Of a stretch of 64,000 nucleotides of DNA, positions 1 through 11,124 are shown in pieces. Location: contig CM114273.1 in assembly GCA_050084515.1 (NCBI GenBank), forward strand, positions 38,006,001-38,070,000, read 5' to 3'. The notes below the pieces were generated by a model. That model did not search any database. It was given only the letters and a program-made list of their open reading frames with translations, and had not been told where the DNA came from. The DNA is from Blasia pusilla (taxonomy: Eukaryota > Marchantiophyta > Marchantiopsida > Blasiales). Numbering within the stretch: position 1 is the first letter of the stretch; each line of letters opens with the position of its first letter. A program made the position numbers and the translations under genes.

Positions 1-47
1 GAAAGGCCTCGTATATTCCACATCAACACTCTGAGCTTCTTGGATTG
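1..47 (-). CDS. LINE ORF2, N-terminal end only (runs off the left edge)
   Basis: Directly after the ORF1 stop codon (TAG at 50-48), the same minus-strand frame stays open to the window edge. It contains VLMWNIRGL, with an ATG at 23-21. A 'W-N-I/V-R-G-L' opening is typical of the apurinic endonuclease domain that begins ORF2 of plant L1-type LINEs, which cuts target DNA to prime reverse transcription. Only the first residues are visible, so endonuclease and reverse transcriptase activity cannot be judged. ORF1 and ORF2 share a frame separated by a single stop codon, so ORF2 would need reinitiation or readthrough. The identification rests on this short motif plus the ORF1 next to it. Confidence 0.6.
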
Positions 48-806
48 CTAGGTTGATAACTCTCTTTTTCTTTGGGTAACAATTGCTCGACCATCGCGTA
101 GATAAGCAATAAAACCTGCTTCTTGAGCCTCTTTGACCTTTGCAAGCTCCTTTCTCCTAGCTTCGACTTGTAGAGGTGTGAGATCAGGATCCAACTATAT
201 CCTTTGTCCTTTGAGAATGGCCTTGTTAGCCATGGCAGTATCACGTTGAGTTTGATCAACAAACTTGACTAGAATGGCACGAGGTTGTGTGCCCGTTTTC
301 CCAATAAGGAAAGCTTGAGCCAAGTCCGGGTTATGAACATGAAGTGTATCAACCAAGAACTTGGTGACAACACTCTTCACCTCTTCGCTCTCTGTTTCCG
401 GCAAACCTGAGATTCTCACATTCTTTCTACGGGCAAATTGGTTTTCCTTTTCTATCTCTTGCTCTTGACAGAAAGAGATATGAGCAACCTTCGTAGCTTC
501 AGCATAAGATTTCATTTTCACTTCTAAAGTTTCAACAACCTCATGCAATCCTGAACTATTGGGAGTAGTCACCAAGGATGATGCCTTCTCTTGAACATCC
601 GCAACAGATTTGGAAAGATCGAGCATCACACTAGAACTATCTTTCAACACTTTCTTCAAAACCTCTTGCGTTGCCTTCAACTCTCGGATTTGAATATGTG
701 CAAGGTTTAATTGAGAAGTTTGTACCTTGAATTCTTGTCGAAGCTCTTTCAATTCATGCAAGACCACTTGCACTAGATTCAAGATTTCGTCTTGAGTAGT
801 CATCAT
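48..806 (-). pseudogene. LINE ORF1 (coiled coil plus L1-type RRM), one in-frame stop
   Basis: This is a non-LTR retrotransposon ORF1, an RNA-binding chaperone that packages the element's RNA. The reading frame starts at tandem ATGs (806). It has a long heptad-rich coiled coil (about residues 10-130) and then RRKNVRISGLPE, the hallmark opening of the L1 ORF1 RRM-like domain ('Transposase_22' type). That domain continues through LAQAFLIGKTGTQPRAIL and VKFVDQTQRD. An in-frame TAG at 197-195 interrupts the tail. The frame reopens without a shift (48 codons, basic, including EARRKELAKVKEAQ) and ends at TAG 50-48, right before ORF2. One stop in an otherwise clean frame suggests a fairly young but inactive copy. 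Element direction is right to left, so its 5' end lies somewhere to the right of 806. Confidence 0.75.
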
Positions 807-2034
807 GTAGTCGACTTCACTGCATCCCAGATATTGCACGACCTCCAATAAAGTATAATCGAATCTCCAACACCACACAACTTCTGCTCTAGAAGTTGGT
901 TGTACTTGAAATTCCGAGGGTTAAGACGCCTCCTCCGCGTTGCCTCCAAATCTCATCTTCATATGACACTCCACCTCAAAGTTATGGCCTCGGCAAGATT
1001 CAGATCTGAAATCCTCAAATCTAGAAGAGCATAAACTTAAATCTCTCACAACTTCGTGTGTATAACTCGGTTGCGCTTGCAATTTTGAGGGCGAGAACAC
1101 AACCTAGGGGCAATCAACGGCTCCCGACACGACTGCGGTCACGGGAAAGGCTACGGACGCGGGAAAGGGCTACGACCTATCGAAGGAAGGAAGCCGGCGA
1201 GCGACTATCCGGGTCTGGGTGTGAGAGCAGACTGCGGCAGGCTATGGAGGGCCGACGGCAGTGCACTAGTCCCAGGTCGCAGAATGGGAGGTGGCAGGTA
1301 AGCAGGACATTAGGACGCAGTCTGAGAGCAGTTGGCTTAGCCAGCTAACCGCGTTTAGAGAAAACTCTACGGTTGCCGTGGAAGCACGGTTTTGGTTGCG
1401 GCCATGAGGGCAGCAGGAGCGCGGCCGGAGTATACGCGGCTGGTGGAACGCGGCAGAGACGGGAAGGTCTGACAGTCGAGCAGGTCGGTCGCAACTAGAC
1501 GGTCGTGCACGTTCCGGCGGTGTGAGCGGAACGGTCAAAACAGCCGTGCAGCTAAGTCGCGGTAAGGGATGAGAGCCGGAGTAGGTGGGCTGAGAGTTGC
1601 CGTAGGTGGCGAGCTAGCCGGGCTGTGCAAAATCGAGGGCCGCGCCAGAGGGGGGCTTCGGCGGCAGGGACTTAACAGCAGGAGCGGCCGGGGAAAACGT
1701 GCTAAGGCTACGGCGGCACAAGTCTGCGGCGCTATCGTGACAGTCGGGAAGCCGCGGTAGGGCCGACCTCGTCCCTCTCTCCTTTTTGACTTCTTACTAA
1801 ACCATCCCCAGAAAAACAGGGTCCCGACTATTTTTTCTTAACTTAACTACCCCTCTCGCAGGCAATTCTGACATTTTTGTCTCTAACTGGGAATTTCCCT
1901 TACAAATAGAGTCAACTCACTAAACATAATTTTTTCACTCACTTCTCTTTCAAGTGACAAGCCCACTTGACTAACCCACTAACATAAGAGATATTTTTCT
2001 TTCCTACCTCAAGCAAGGATTTTTACCAAGTATA
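807..2034. other. Probable LINE 5' region and GC-rich unclassified DNA
   Basis: No credible gene is seen. Positions 1060-1760 are strongly GC-rich, with many CGGC-type runs. Positions 1770-2030 turn AT-rich. Part of this should be the LINE promoter/5' UTR, because ORF1 begins at 806 on the minus strand, but the element boundary cannot be recognised. Short open frames on both strands in the GC-rich block have no recognisable motif and look like composition effects. Confidence 0.4.
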
Positions 2035-3094
2035 TTGGAAATTTCACTTACATCTTGGAACAATGGCTATGGCAGCCGAACAAAAACTGTTGTAACTTCA
2101 CGCTCCAAGGATGAAATTGCACAACGTTTCTTCCACATTATGCACGGCTTCCTAATCTACGACAATGTCGAATTGGTTTTTTCATTCCACCTTCCAACAC
2201 AAATTGACGGGGACTGTCGTGCAGCTCCAGGTCTCTTTCTCCTACATAAATTTTGGCAGCGCTTCCGCACTGATTTCTCCCAACAAAAATCGCAAACCTA
2301 TGAAAAAAAAATCAAAGAGCTACATGGTGCTTGTGAGAACACCGGCATGGGGCAACCCGCCCCCATACTCAATTTCTAACCAAATTTTTGCAGCGCTTCC
2401 GCGTGCCACTCAAGTACGAAAAATCGGCAAAGAAAACATCAAAATCAAGTGGCTCTTGTTGCGGTGAGCTCTCCCATGAGCCACTGAACGGGAAATATGG
2501 TCCCCAACCTGCAAGAACAACAAGTGACCAGAGAGCTCCTCCATTGAAGCTCTCTCACTCTCTCACTCTCTCATTCTCTCTTTGTAAATCAATCCTATCT
2601 CACATCAACATCTCACACGAAGCTCTCCATAGTGTGCACTCTCTCTCATGTCAAACCAAACCTACTCTCCTAATGAGAGGCTTGGGTTACACACACAAGG
2701 CAAGGAGGACCATAGCTCCGCCGTCTCATGCCAAGAGGTTCAACAAAGAGAGAATGAGCTCTCAGGCTCTCTCTCTTGGAGGTATACCCCCTTCCCTCTC
2801 CCAAACCCTCTCCACGATAACCTATGCTCGTAGGTCACCTCCTTGGCTCTTGACTTGATGTAGCGGGTCAAGAGCCACTTCCCAAGGTGGAAAGTCAAAT
2901 ATACCAAAAATAAAAACTTACCTGCAACAGTAAGTTCCTCAATATGGCTTCAAATAAGCCGAAACGAAGGGGAAACCTGCTCTCTCAAGTTACCCGTGGC
3001 TTCAGCAGGTCATCTTTGACCTCTTGAGGCTGTCCTCCCGTATCTCCAAAGGCACTCTACTAGATCTCGCCGATCTATCCTACAAGATGTGACA
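2035..3094 (-). repeat. ~1.1 kb direct repeat, left copy (probable 3' LTR of the Ty3 element)
   Basis: This stretch is closely similar, in the same orientation, to 14040-15149. Shared landmarks include the TTTTGGCAGCGCTTCCGCACTGATTTCT-type block (2243-2277 versus 14223-14255), a CT-rich tract, and GAGAGGCTTGGGTTACAC (2670s and 14650s). Both copies end in GATCTATCCTA.AAGATGTGACA. On the minus strand the repeat therefore begins TGTCACATCTT, a typical plant LTR start. The Ty3 coding domains between the copies also run on the minus strand, so this would be the 3' LTR. No clean polypurine tract is seen next to it at 3095 and I could not find a target-site duplication, so the LTR assignment is inference. 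Confidence 0.6.
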
Positions 3095-4309
3095 TGGGAG
3101 AGGTGAATGTAGTACTATCCATATGATTGAGTTTTCTGGCAACCCATACATTTTGTCAAGGAGGACTAGGTATGGTAAGAGATGAGCGGGCATAAGGATT
3201 GGAGGAACCTATTATTCATGATCAAAAGTGAGCAATTGGTTTCTCTATAAGTATGATGGCGATGTCAAAGATGTTAGGGGCATGATGGAGACAAGTGTTG
3301 AGTAGGGAAACACTCCTTTTGGCTTGAACTATCTCATAAAGACATTCAACCTAGGATTGATCAAGCAACGATAAATGCAAGCAAATTTTGTCTTTTCACC
3401 TTCACATATTGAAGCAATATCTATAGAGATTTTTCTAGGCATTGGTAGTAAGAGAAATGAGGAGAGATAGACACCAATAGATTTCTTGGGAGAATATTTA
3501 AGCAAAGAGTATGTAGGCAACCAATGCAATACATATTTATTTGTTAGATGTAGAGCATGATATTGGAGAGCATGGTGGGATGTGTGTAGCAAAGGTGAAT
3601 AGGATTAATGAGAAGCAACCATAGAGTGTGCCTTCATCGTAAGCTTCAAGTGGGATTAAAAGGGAGATTTAGAGCCTTTGGAGGTCTTCAGTCAAAAAGA
3701 CGAAAGAGATGGTGGTTATAGTAATTCGTGAGAGGTCACCTGAATTCTTTCCCCTTTAATGATGGATTTGAATGATTTGAAGGGTCCTTGTACACCAAAA
3801 AGATTTGGCTAGTGCTATGCCAATGTTTTGACTCTCTTATATATATTCCAACATGGAGAGTTTCTTTATTCAAAGTAGAAGTCATGACTTATGGGAGGCA
3901 AAACTGGTAGAATTACTATCAGTTTATCACTCCTCCGGAAAAGCTCAAACAATTACTATTCTTCCCCTTTTATTTCAAATTTTAAATGGAATTTCTATTT
4001 TCTAACATCTTAGAAGAGAAATAACATTTCACTCTTCTTAGTAATTACAATCCTCCATTCAAATTTAAATGATATCCCAATCTCCTAAGTAATTTTATCT
4101 TTCCATAAAATTAAAACAAAATCTACTCCTTCTTCATTAAATTTTTATTTCAATTTTCCATCAAATATGAATTGAGGTAAAAATTCTAAAATTTTAGTTA
4201 TTTATCATAATTATTACATTTTATTAATATTTATAATTATCCATTATAATATGAAATTAATTATTAATTGATTAATATATATTCCAATCAAATCCCTATT
4301 CGTTTCCTT
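3095..4309. other. AT-rich DNA without recognisable genes
   Basis: The stretch becomes increasingly AT-rich from about 3750 to 4290, with no coding motif, RNA gene or tandem repeat that I can recognise. It sits between the left 1.1 kb repeat and the rearranged fragment at 4310-4845. It may be inserted DNA that separated the Ty3 element from its left LTR. Confidence 0.4.
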
Positions 4310-4315
4310 TGTCCT

Positions 4316-4845
4316 GCGCATACACATCGTTACACAACATACATCGTTGTCATCGAACACACACACAAACACGTACGATCCCATGCTAACTTATAGCATC
4401 TAAACAACGAGACAAGAAATACCAAAATATCTCCAATAAAAATAAATCTCGCTGGCTTCTTGAATCTCCTTGGTTCTTGACCTGCTGTAGCGAGTCAAGG
4501 ATCACTTCCCATAGTAGAAAGTCAACTAAACTCCGAATGGAAACTTACCCGAAATAGTAGGTTTCTCTATATGAGCCGAAACGAAGGGGAAAGCTACTCT
4601 CTCAGATTACCCGGGGTCTCAGCAGGTCATCCTCGACCTCCTGAGCTTGTCCTCCTCTACTCGCGAAGGCGCTCTACCAGATCTCGCCGATCTATTCTAA
4701 AAGACGTGATAATTGTCGTGCGCATACGCATCGTTACACAACATACATTGTTGTCACCGAACACACACATAAACACGCACGATCCCATGCTAACTCATGG
4801 CATCCAAACAACAAGACAAGAAGTACCAAAATATCTCTAATCGCC
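4316..4845. repeat. Partial duplication: two ~120 bp repeats flanking an LTR fragment
   Basis: Two near-identical segments (about 4316-4440 and 4728-4845) both read GCGCATAC(A/G)CATCGTTACAC, continue through an ACACACA-rich stretch and GATCCCATGCTAAC, and end AAATATCTC(C/T)AAT. Between them lies a third, truncated copy of the end of the 1.1 kb repeat. The arrangement is [A]-[LTR fragment]-[A'], as expected from a tandem duplication of a unit made of A plus the LTR end, or from unequal recombination between elements. Confidence 0.7.
4462..4714 (-). repeat. Truncated third copy of the ~1.1 kb repeat (LTR end)
   Basis: CTTGGTTCTTGACCTGCTGT to GATCTCGCCGATCTATTCTA matches the last ~260 bases of the repeats ending at 3094 and 15149, with scattered substitutions. 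The final GATGTGACA of the other copies is changed here to GACGTGATAA, so the LTR-like terminus is mutated. It is flanked by the duplicated segments at 4316-4440 and 4728-4845. Confidence 0.65.
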
Positions 4846-5022
4846 CCTCCTAGCTGGTGGTTAGGTCCCTCTAACTCTAGATAACCATCTATCCCTACCT
4901 ACCATGGCATACATCTCTCGGACGCTAAGAGCAAAAAGGCCGGTTGCTCATGTGGCCCCATTGTTAGTCGCCTTCTTGTCATCCATGTCACAGACACAAG
5001 TCGGAATCTAGGACTACCTACT

Positions 5023-5165
5023 CTATGTACATCTAGGACACATCCATTGTCCCTAAGGAACCCTAGTGAGAGGTGGCGTCAGACATGCCATATGCCACCC
5101 TTTTGAACATCCATCACAGAGTAGCATAGTGGCCGCATCATGGCAAAACCACGCAACATACATCG
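5023..5165 (-). pseudogene. PHD-finger-like C-terminus of the Ty3 pol polyprotein
   Basis: Downstream of the integrase C-terminal region, the minus strand encodes GLRCMLRG. After a one-frame shift it encodes DAATMLLCDGCSKGWHMACL, then a premature TAG (5057-5055), then QWMCPRCT and a stop at 5025-5023. The spacing C-x2-(C, here R)...C-x2-C...H-x2-C...W-x-C-P-x-C matches the Cys4-His-Cys3 pattern of a PHD finger, a histone-tail reader in chromatin proteins. The second Cys is replaced by Arg, and the shift and stop show decay. The stop directly after CPRCT suggests that the PHD finger is the natural end of pol in this family. The conserved motif spacing makes the call fairly strong despite the damage; its function is inference. 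Confidence 0.65.
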
Positions 5166-6373
5166 CAAGCCTACAGGAACTACTACTAAGCTTGGATCAA
5201 CTGTATCGTCAATGTTAGGAAGGTGATATGGCGCGCAGTTACGCACATGGTCCTTCCAAACCATACTATCACGTCCCTCCAATAAAAGAACACGAGATGG
5301 AAAAACCTCAAAAACTCTCAAAAATGGAAAAATTGGAAAATTGGAAAATTGGAAAATTTTGACAAGACTCCAAGAAAGTCATTGGCTTTTTCGCTGAAAA
5401 TAAAAAGATATAATTATTTGACCTGTTTCCAAAATGGTGTGCCCTGCAGTAATATCCAACGTTGTGGGTGCCGTCTACTGCAAGTAGACATAGTCTTCTT
5501 GATGAAACCTCCGGATAGTAGGTCGATAACCACCTCCCCGAATATTTGTATACCTCAACGTATCCCGATGTTGCGCAATCGCCAAGTTCTCAAACGCCAT
5601 GGACATCACTCTCCAAAATAACTCAGCCCTCTGAGGACATGTTCGTATCCATACATCATGGTCATCAAGGTTCAACACCTCATGAACATCTCGACGAATG
5701 GACGCAGGTAAATCTCGATCTCGGCCATAAAGTAGCAAGTACGGTCAGAAAGACGGTGAGAAAGACGCTAAGGATGTCTGCCTAATGATCTGTATCCCAT
5801 TGCCAACCACGACTACAGGAGGTCCCAATCTCCTAGGTGACCTCTCTGCAAGCCATACTTGCGCAACCCTCTCCGCTAGTCATCCGCCTCAGGATAATCT
5901 CGCAAAGTGGTGCGGTGGTCGATCAGTGCCTGATCACACAAGGCCTGGAACTCCCCGTAAAAATCTATACGTTGGTCTGTCAACACCTCAACTGGTGCAT
6001 TGTAATGACTCAGCACTCAATCTAGGAAGATATACGGTACTCCCTCACTCGCTTTGTCACGCAATGCAACCAACTCTATCCATTTCGAGAAGTGCTCGAC
6101 CATCACGAACACATAACGACTATGGCGCTCCGTCAAAGGCAAAGGTCTTGCAAAATCCAAACTCCGTCTATAACCTAAATCTTTGATTGGAAGTGGATGC
6201 AAATGTGGAGTCGGATCATTGTACAATGCTTGGACTTGATCACACACCATGCACATGGCAACAAACTGCTGAACGTCAGTCTGCATGCCTCGCCACCAAT
6301 ACCGTGTTTGGAGCAAGTTGTACGTCCGCTTCACCCCAAAATGACCTAACTCCTCGTGGGCATGACGCACCAA
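5166..6373 (-). pseudogene. Ty3/gypsy integrase (zinc, catalytic and C-terminal parts), broken
   Basis: This integrase would join element cDNA to host DNA. The frame at 6373-6017 has the HHCC zinc-binding domain (H..EELGHFGVKRTYN...C-x2-C around AMCMVC) followed by the start of the catalytic core (SLDFARPLP, normally D-F-x-G-P-L, so the Gly is lost) and HFSKWIELVAL. The frame at 5738-5475 carries the segment after the core: LLYGRDRDLPASIRRDV, AIAQHRDTLRYTNIRGGGY and RRFHQEDYVYL. The frame at 5321-5079 continues with LLLEGRDSMVWKDHVRNC, leading into the PHD-like end. Frames are separated by stops and shifts. No chromodomain is seen. Confidence 0.8.
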
Positions 6374-6673
6374 ACATACTCTCTATGAAGGATGAGGCAC
6401 TACATGTACTCTACCATCCTCCCACACTCGCAACACATGTGTCCCCTCCCACCGGAACCGTCTGGCTCACTGAAAGATCCGATCTTGCTCTCTAGCATCC
6501 ACGGTGCTCGCGATGTTGCCAATACATAGGTACTCCAAGACTACTCCATTGTCATGAATATCTTGGCCACTAGTCGTCTCCTCACCAGCCTCTGGATCTA
6601 AGGACTCTCCATCAGACCTCGCAATCGAAGTCTCAATAACATGGCTCTCCATAGCCAAAAAGCCCAAATAAGC

Positions 6674-6973
6674 TTACGCGTGCCATCCTGGCACCAACTC
6701 CTCATCACTCTCTCCATGCCAACGAGCTCCAATTGCGTCTTGCTGACTCGGGTATGGATTACGGCTCAAACCATCTGCATCCTCATTGAGCATCCCAGAT
6801 CTATGCACCACTTGGAAGTCATACTCCTGCAACAACAGAGCCCTTCTTGCAAGCTTCCCTGCAAGCTTGTCGGACTCCATCAACCATTTAAGTGGCTGAT
6901 GATAAGTAATGATGGTAAAGGGGTTACCAAATAGATAACACCTGAAATATGCGACAACCCACATCGCAGCCAA
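6674..6973 (-). pseudogene. Ty3/gypsy RNase H fragment
   Basis: This is the RNase H domain, which removes RNA from the RNA-DNA hybrid during reverse transcription. Visible motifs are FTIITYHQPLKWLM (normally TDHxxLxWL), then RRALLLQEYDFQVVHRSGM and NEDADGLSRNP, the classical end of gypsy RNase H ('NxxADxLSR'). The histidine pair and ADGLSR are intact, but the N-terminal half is in other frames. It lies between RT (7422-7904) and integrase, as expected for Ty3. Confidence 0.82.
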
Positions 6974-7421
6974 GCTCTCATCCTCATACGAGATGAACTT
7001 CGCCTCTACAACAATGTTTGAGCGACATGCTTAATGAGCACGGCTCCAAGCCCCAACATGCTCCAATCGGTATGCAATTGGAAAGGATGCCCCCTCATCG
7101 GTCTCCTCAATATGAGCGCAGATGTCAATCTATGCTTGAGCAACTAGAATGCTCTCTCCTGCTCATCCCCCTAGTGTCACTCATGATCCACCTTGGTCAG
7201 CAAGGTTTGCGGCATCGCAATTGAATTGTAACCCTTGATATACCTCCGATAGAGGATTGTCAATCCCATGAATGCACGAACTCAACTCACATCTATAGGA
7301 CGTGGAATACGTTGAATAGCCTCTACCTTCGTTTGCTGCACACCAAGGCCCCCAAGGTATATCGTATGACCCAGGTACTCAATCTGGTTGTAGAAGAACT
7401 TGCACTTGCCAAGATGTAGCT

Positions 7422-7904
7422 TCATCCTATGTAACTGTAATCGTCGAAACACACCTCCTCTAGATGTCGCTCATGCTCCTCAACTGTGGCGCTAAAGACT
7501 ACGATGTCATCAATATAACACCTAGCAAAATCTAGACCTGCCAAGATCCTATCCATGACCCTCTGAAACTTAATCGGGGCGTTCTTTAACCCAAATGGTA
7601 AGAACTGCCATTGATACAAGCAATCCTTCCCGTGAGGATCAATGCCCCAAAATGCCATCTTTTGCATGTCCTCCAATCTAATAAGCAGCCGATGGTATCC
7701 GGCTCGAAGATCTAACAAACTGACAACCTTTGCATACCCAATAGCATCAAAGATCTCCTCATGAGTGGGCATGGCATACCTATCAGACTTCGTCTGAGGC
7801 CGATTGATAGGATGGTGATCTCCACACATGCATCCGCCTATCCGTCGAGTTGCCATGCATATCCTTCTTGGCATGCATGACAATCGCAGATGCAAACTCT
7901 CCAT
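7422..7904 (-). pseudogene. Ty3/gypsy reverse transcriptase fragment
   Basis: This is an RNA-dependent DNA polymerase fragment. Motifs in order are INRPQTKSDRYAMPTHEEIF, LLDLRAGYHRLLIRLEDM (normally LDLRxGYHQI), MAFWGIDPHGKDCLYQW, FLPFGLKNAPIKFQRVMDRI (normally FGLxNAPxxFQ) and the catalytic box CYIDDIVVFS (Y-x-D-D). The last is followed by EEHERHLEEV, as in gypsy RTs. The frame is open over ~160 codons but breaks on both sides. Thumb and connection segments lie in shifted frames towards 7000. Confidence 0.88.
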
Positions 7905-8100
7905 GCGACATCTCCACTAGTCCTACTCTAACCAAGTCTTAGCTCCTACTCTGAATCAGAGCCCTCTCCATGTCACTATATCTGTAGGATGTTGGAAGAT
8001 TGACGTGTTACTCGACAACCCAATGAGGATCCCTGGACCCTTCAGCATACCCAAATCATGCATACTAAATGCAAAATAGCTCTTATAACTCCTCACAAAC

Positions 8101-9095
8101 TGATGTATCCGACGCCGCTCTCCTCCTATCAACTTAGGGCCCATATATGGCTCCCAAGTCTCCATCATAGGACTCTCCGGCGCAGGTGTCAATAGTTGCT
8201 ATGGTGCAACTCCATCTCGAACAACATAACTCGATTGCTCTCCTGCTGCCAACTGTAAAATCAGATCTCCTCCACTTGTAGTACCCAGAACCACGCTTGA
8301 TGTTGTGGCTATCATCTCCCTGCATACCTGCAACACATCCCAAGAAGTCCAAGGGTGTTTCTCTCGATCACCCCTGGTGTGTCGATCTCCTCAAGTCTCG
8401 CCCCTAGCCACTACCTCAACCGTCTCTGTAGGCATGGGGCTCACCAACGCAACAGTTGTGATCTGTCGCATCTTCAAACGACATTGCTCAACTACGCCTA
8501 AGCTGAAAATCCATGTCAAGAAAGTTGAGGTCCATCGCCTAACCCAAGACATGACCCAATACCCTCCTCTAGAATGCACCACACAATCAGGGTGGTGTCC
8601 AAAGGGGCCATAGTAGCACTGCTACTCCACTAGTCTTGCTCCTCAGGAACTTATGTATCCGGCGCCGCTCTCCTCCTGTCAACTTAGGGCCCATATTTGG
8701 CTCCCAAGTCTCCATTGTGACTACGGTAGGACTCTTCAGCTAGGGTGTAGGTGGTTGCTATGGTGCAACTCTGTCTCGGATAACATAGCTCGATTGCTCC
8801 CCTACAGCCAACTGCAAAATCAGATCTCCATGTGTAGTACCTGGCACCACGCTACTATCTCTTGGCGTACCTACAAAACATCCCAAGAAGTCCAAGGGTG
8901 TCTCTCCCAATCATCCCTGGTGTGTCGATCTCCTCGCGTCTCGCCCCTAGCCACTGCCTCAACCGTCTTGGTAGGCATGGGGCTCACCAACGCAACAGCT
9001 TTGATTTGTCGCATCCGCAAACGACGCTGCTCAACTACTCATAAGCTAAAAATCCATGTCAAGCAATTCAGGTCCATTGCTTGACCCAAGACATG
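8101..9095. repeat. Imperfect tandem duplication of ~450 bp inside the Ty3 element
   Basis: Segment 8101-8554 and segment 8651-9095 match over most of their length. Both start ATGTATCCG(A/G)CGCCGCTCTCC, share CATCCCAAGAAGTCCAAGGG and CCTGGTGTGTCGATCTCCTC, and end near ACCCAAGACATGAC. A further shorter block (CTCTAGAATGCACCACACAAT at about 8570) recurs at about 10050. The duplication lies between protease and RT and explains why this interval is unusually long. Confidence 0.8.
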
Positions 9096-9317
9096 ACGTC
9101 GTGATGCCTCTGATAGTGACGGTACTATCGTCACTCGTGTGGGGAATCCCATCGCTCGCTCTCGCTCATCGGCGTTGGGCTCCACCAACCGTTGTACCAA
9201 GTCATCCCAAACCAAGCGAGGTCCAGCCTCCTTGAATGCATAGGAAGTGGGAAAACTCACCAAGGTGGGAAAGGCTTCCCGTGGCATGCCAATCCTATTG
9301 ACCACAGTCAACGGGAT

Positions 9318-9425
9318 GATCACAGGCAGTACGACATGATGATCGACCGCCGTTGACCCATGATGATCGACCGCCGTTGACTGTGGTCAACGGCGGTCGA
9401 TCATCATGTCGTACTGCCTGTGATC
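9318..9425. repeat. Perfect 40-bp inverted repeat (fold-back) with 28-nt spacer
   Basis: Positions 9318-9357 (starting GATCACAGGCAGTACGACAT) are the exact reverse complement of 9386-9425. The 28-nt spacer holds another copy of ATGATGATCGACCGCCGTTG. Perfect arms inside a heavily mutated transposon indicate a recent event, for example template switching or aberrant repair. Confidence 0.92.
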
Positions 9426-10629
9426 GACGACCTGGATCCATAGTAGAATCCACCAACAAATCAAAGGGGCGCTCCACTCTCGCATATGCCCTCTGCAACA
9501 CCTCGTGTGGTACCAAGTTGGTCCACCAAAGATGCGGGCGGTGTGCTCTAGAACCTACACTCGCCTCATCTAACAACATTGCTGGGCCGATCCATGAGTG
9601 CACCTCATGTGCACTCGTGAGCACACGGGACCTCGAATTGCCCAAAATCGGTACATTCTCTAGAATGTATGCTAGAGAACGAGACTGATGCTCTTGTAAA
9701 TATCGCAAGATCTGCATTATCTCCCAAAACAACATGGACCGAGAGTCACCAAAACGGTTACCTTATCCAGCACTCGATTGGCCTTGACACGGCCAACCAG
9801 AAATGACCACGACTATGGTCCCTACTCGCTCCAAGGCCAACGCCCCCAACAATGAAATATCCCTCGGTAGGGAACTCTGGTATCCCTGGACAGCGGACGC
9901 AGAAAAAAATTTGAGAAATCATAGGCGTAACTGTTTCACATCATCAATCTCCACATACAGGTTCTGCTACACGCGTACTCCAGCTTGCAAAACAACAGCC
10001 AAACTAGTGTTAATCCCGCCAAAGAGATCTAGCATGCAAATACCCTCCTCTGGAATGCACCACACAATCGAGGTGGTGTCCAAAGGAGTCATAGAAGCAC
10101 TCCTGGCTATCTTGGGTTCCTCTCACCCATCACGCTCTGGTGCAAACGTCTCGCTCCACGCGGTCTGCACATGCTCAACGCCTAAGCGTCAAAGCTCCTC
10201 ATTCGAGCCTCAAAGCGGCACCTCTCCTCCACGAAATGATGTAGCTACCATGACACTCCTCTCCATAGAAATGTCGGGAACGAGAGTTTCCTCTGCATGT
10301 ATATGTCCCTCAATCAAATCACTAGGCCAAGTGATGGCGTTGCTAAATGTTGCTAAGGTCGCCATCTCTCTTGGCCGTTGCTCGATCATTCCACCCCTGA
10401 ATCGAACAGGTAATGAACAAAGTCGTCCATCACCGGAGTGCCATCATGGTCTTTACTTCGCTGACTCCTACCAGTAATCCAAGGAAAACCCCATCGGGTA
10501 CAACATTGCTCCACCAACCAAGACGTTGTAGGACACTCCATCTATCACTATCGCCTTGGCCCGCACCACGGACTCATCTATAGGATATCTCAGGAGAATC
10601 CTCACCACGACCTCCTATCGGGTGATATA

Positions 10630-11124
10630 CTATGTGGTACTCGCTCCACCCAAGGATGTTTGTATCCGGAATGGACAACGCTCTATATCGGCTCTCGTCA
10701 AGCCCAATCCTTTGAATGACGCTTTCCCCAACATCAGGGGTTGCGCTCTTGAATCCAACAAAATGCGTTGCAGACTAAAATCTCTACCTCCGAGACTCAC
10801 CAATTGGAAGACCTCTCCCCGGTTATCCAACAACACAACACCAGGAGAAGCCATGGCACGCTCTATCGTAGGTCTAGCGGGCATCTCCGCCATCCTAGTA
10901 GCCGCAGCCTGCCATGAATCTAACGTGGACGGCCCGAGCATCCGCTCCAAGGGCAGGTCCATCACCTGTGAATGTGATGCAGGAACTCCAACTCCACGCT
11001 CACATAGCATAGCAGTCAGTTGGAATACCTCGGCGGGCGTACCTCCCAATGTCATAACATCGGAAGCAGAAAATAGCGGAGAACGGTACACCATCATGGC
11101 CGCCCCCAACATCGTACTCAACAT
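10630..11124 (-). pseudogene. Ty3/gypsy aspartic protease region
   Basis: This is a retropepsin-type protease that would cleave the gag-pol polyprotein. The frame is open for 164 codons. The active-site segment reads RILLDSRAQPLMLGKASF, where families of this type have L-D-S-G-A: the glycine after Asp-Ser is replaced by Arg, which should abolish activity. GLGLTRADIERCPF and IQTSLGG follow. It lies between the gag zinc knuckles and RT, as expected. The long N-terminal part resembles the linker of this family and has no domain I recognise. Confidence 0.75.
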
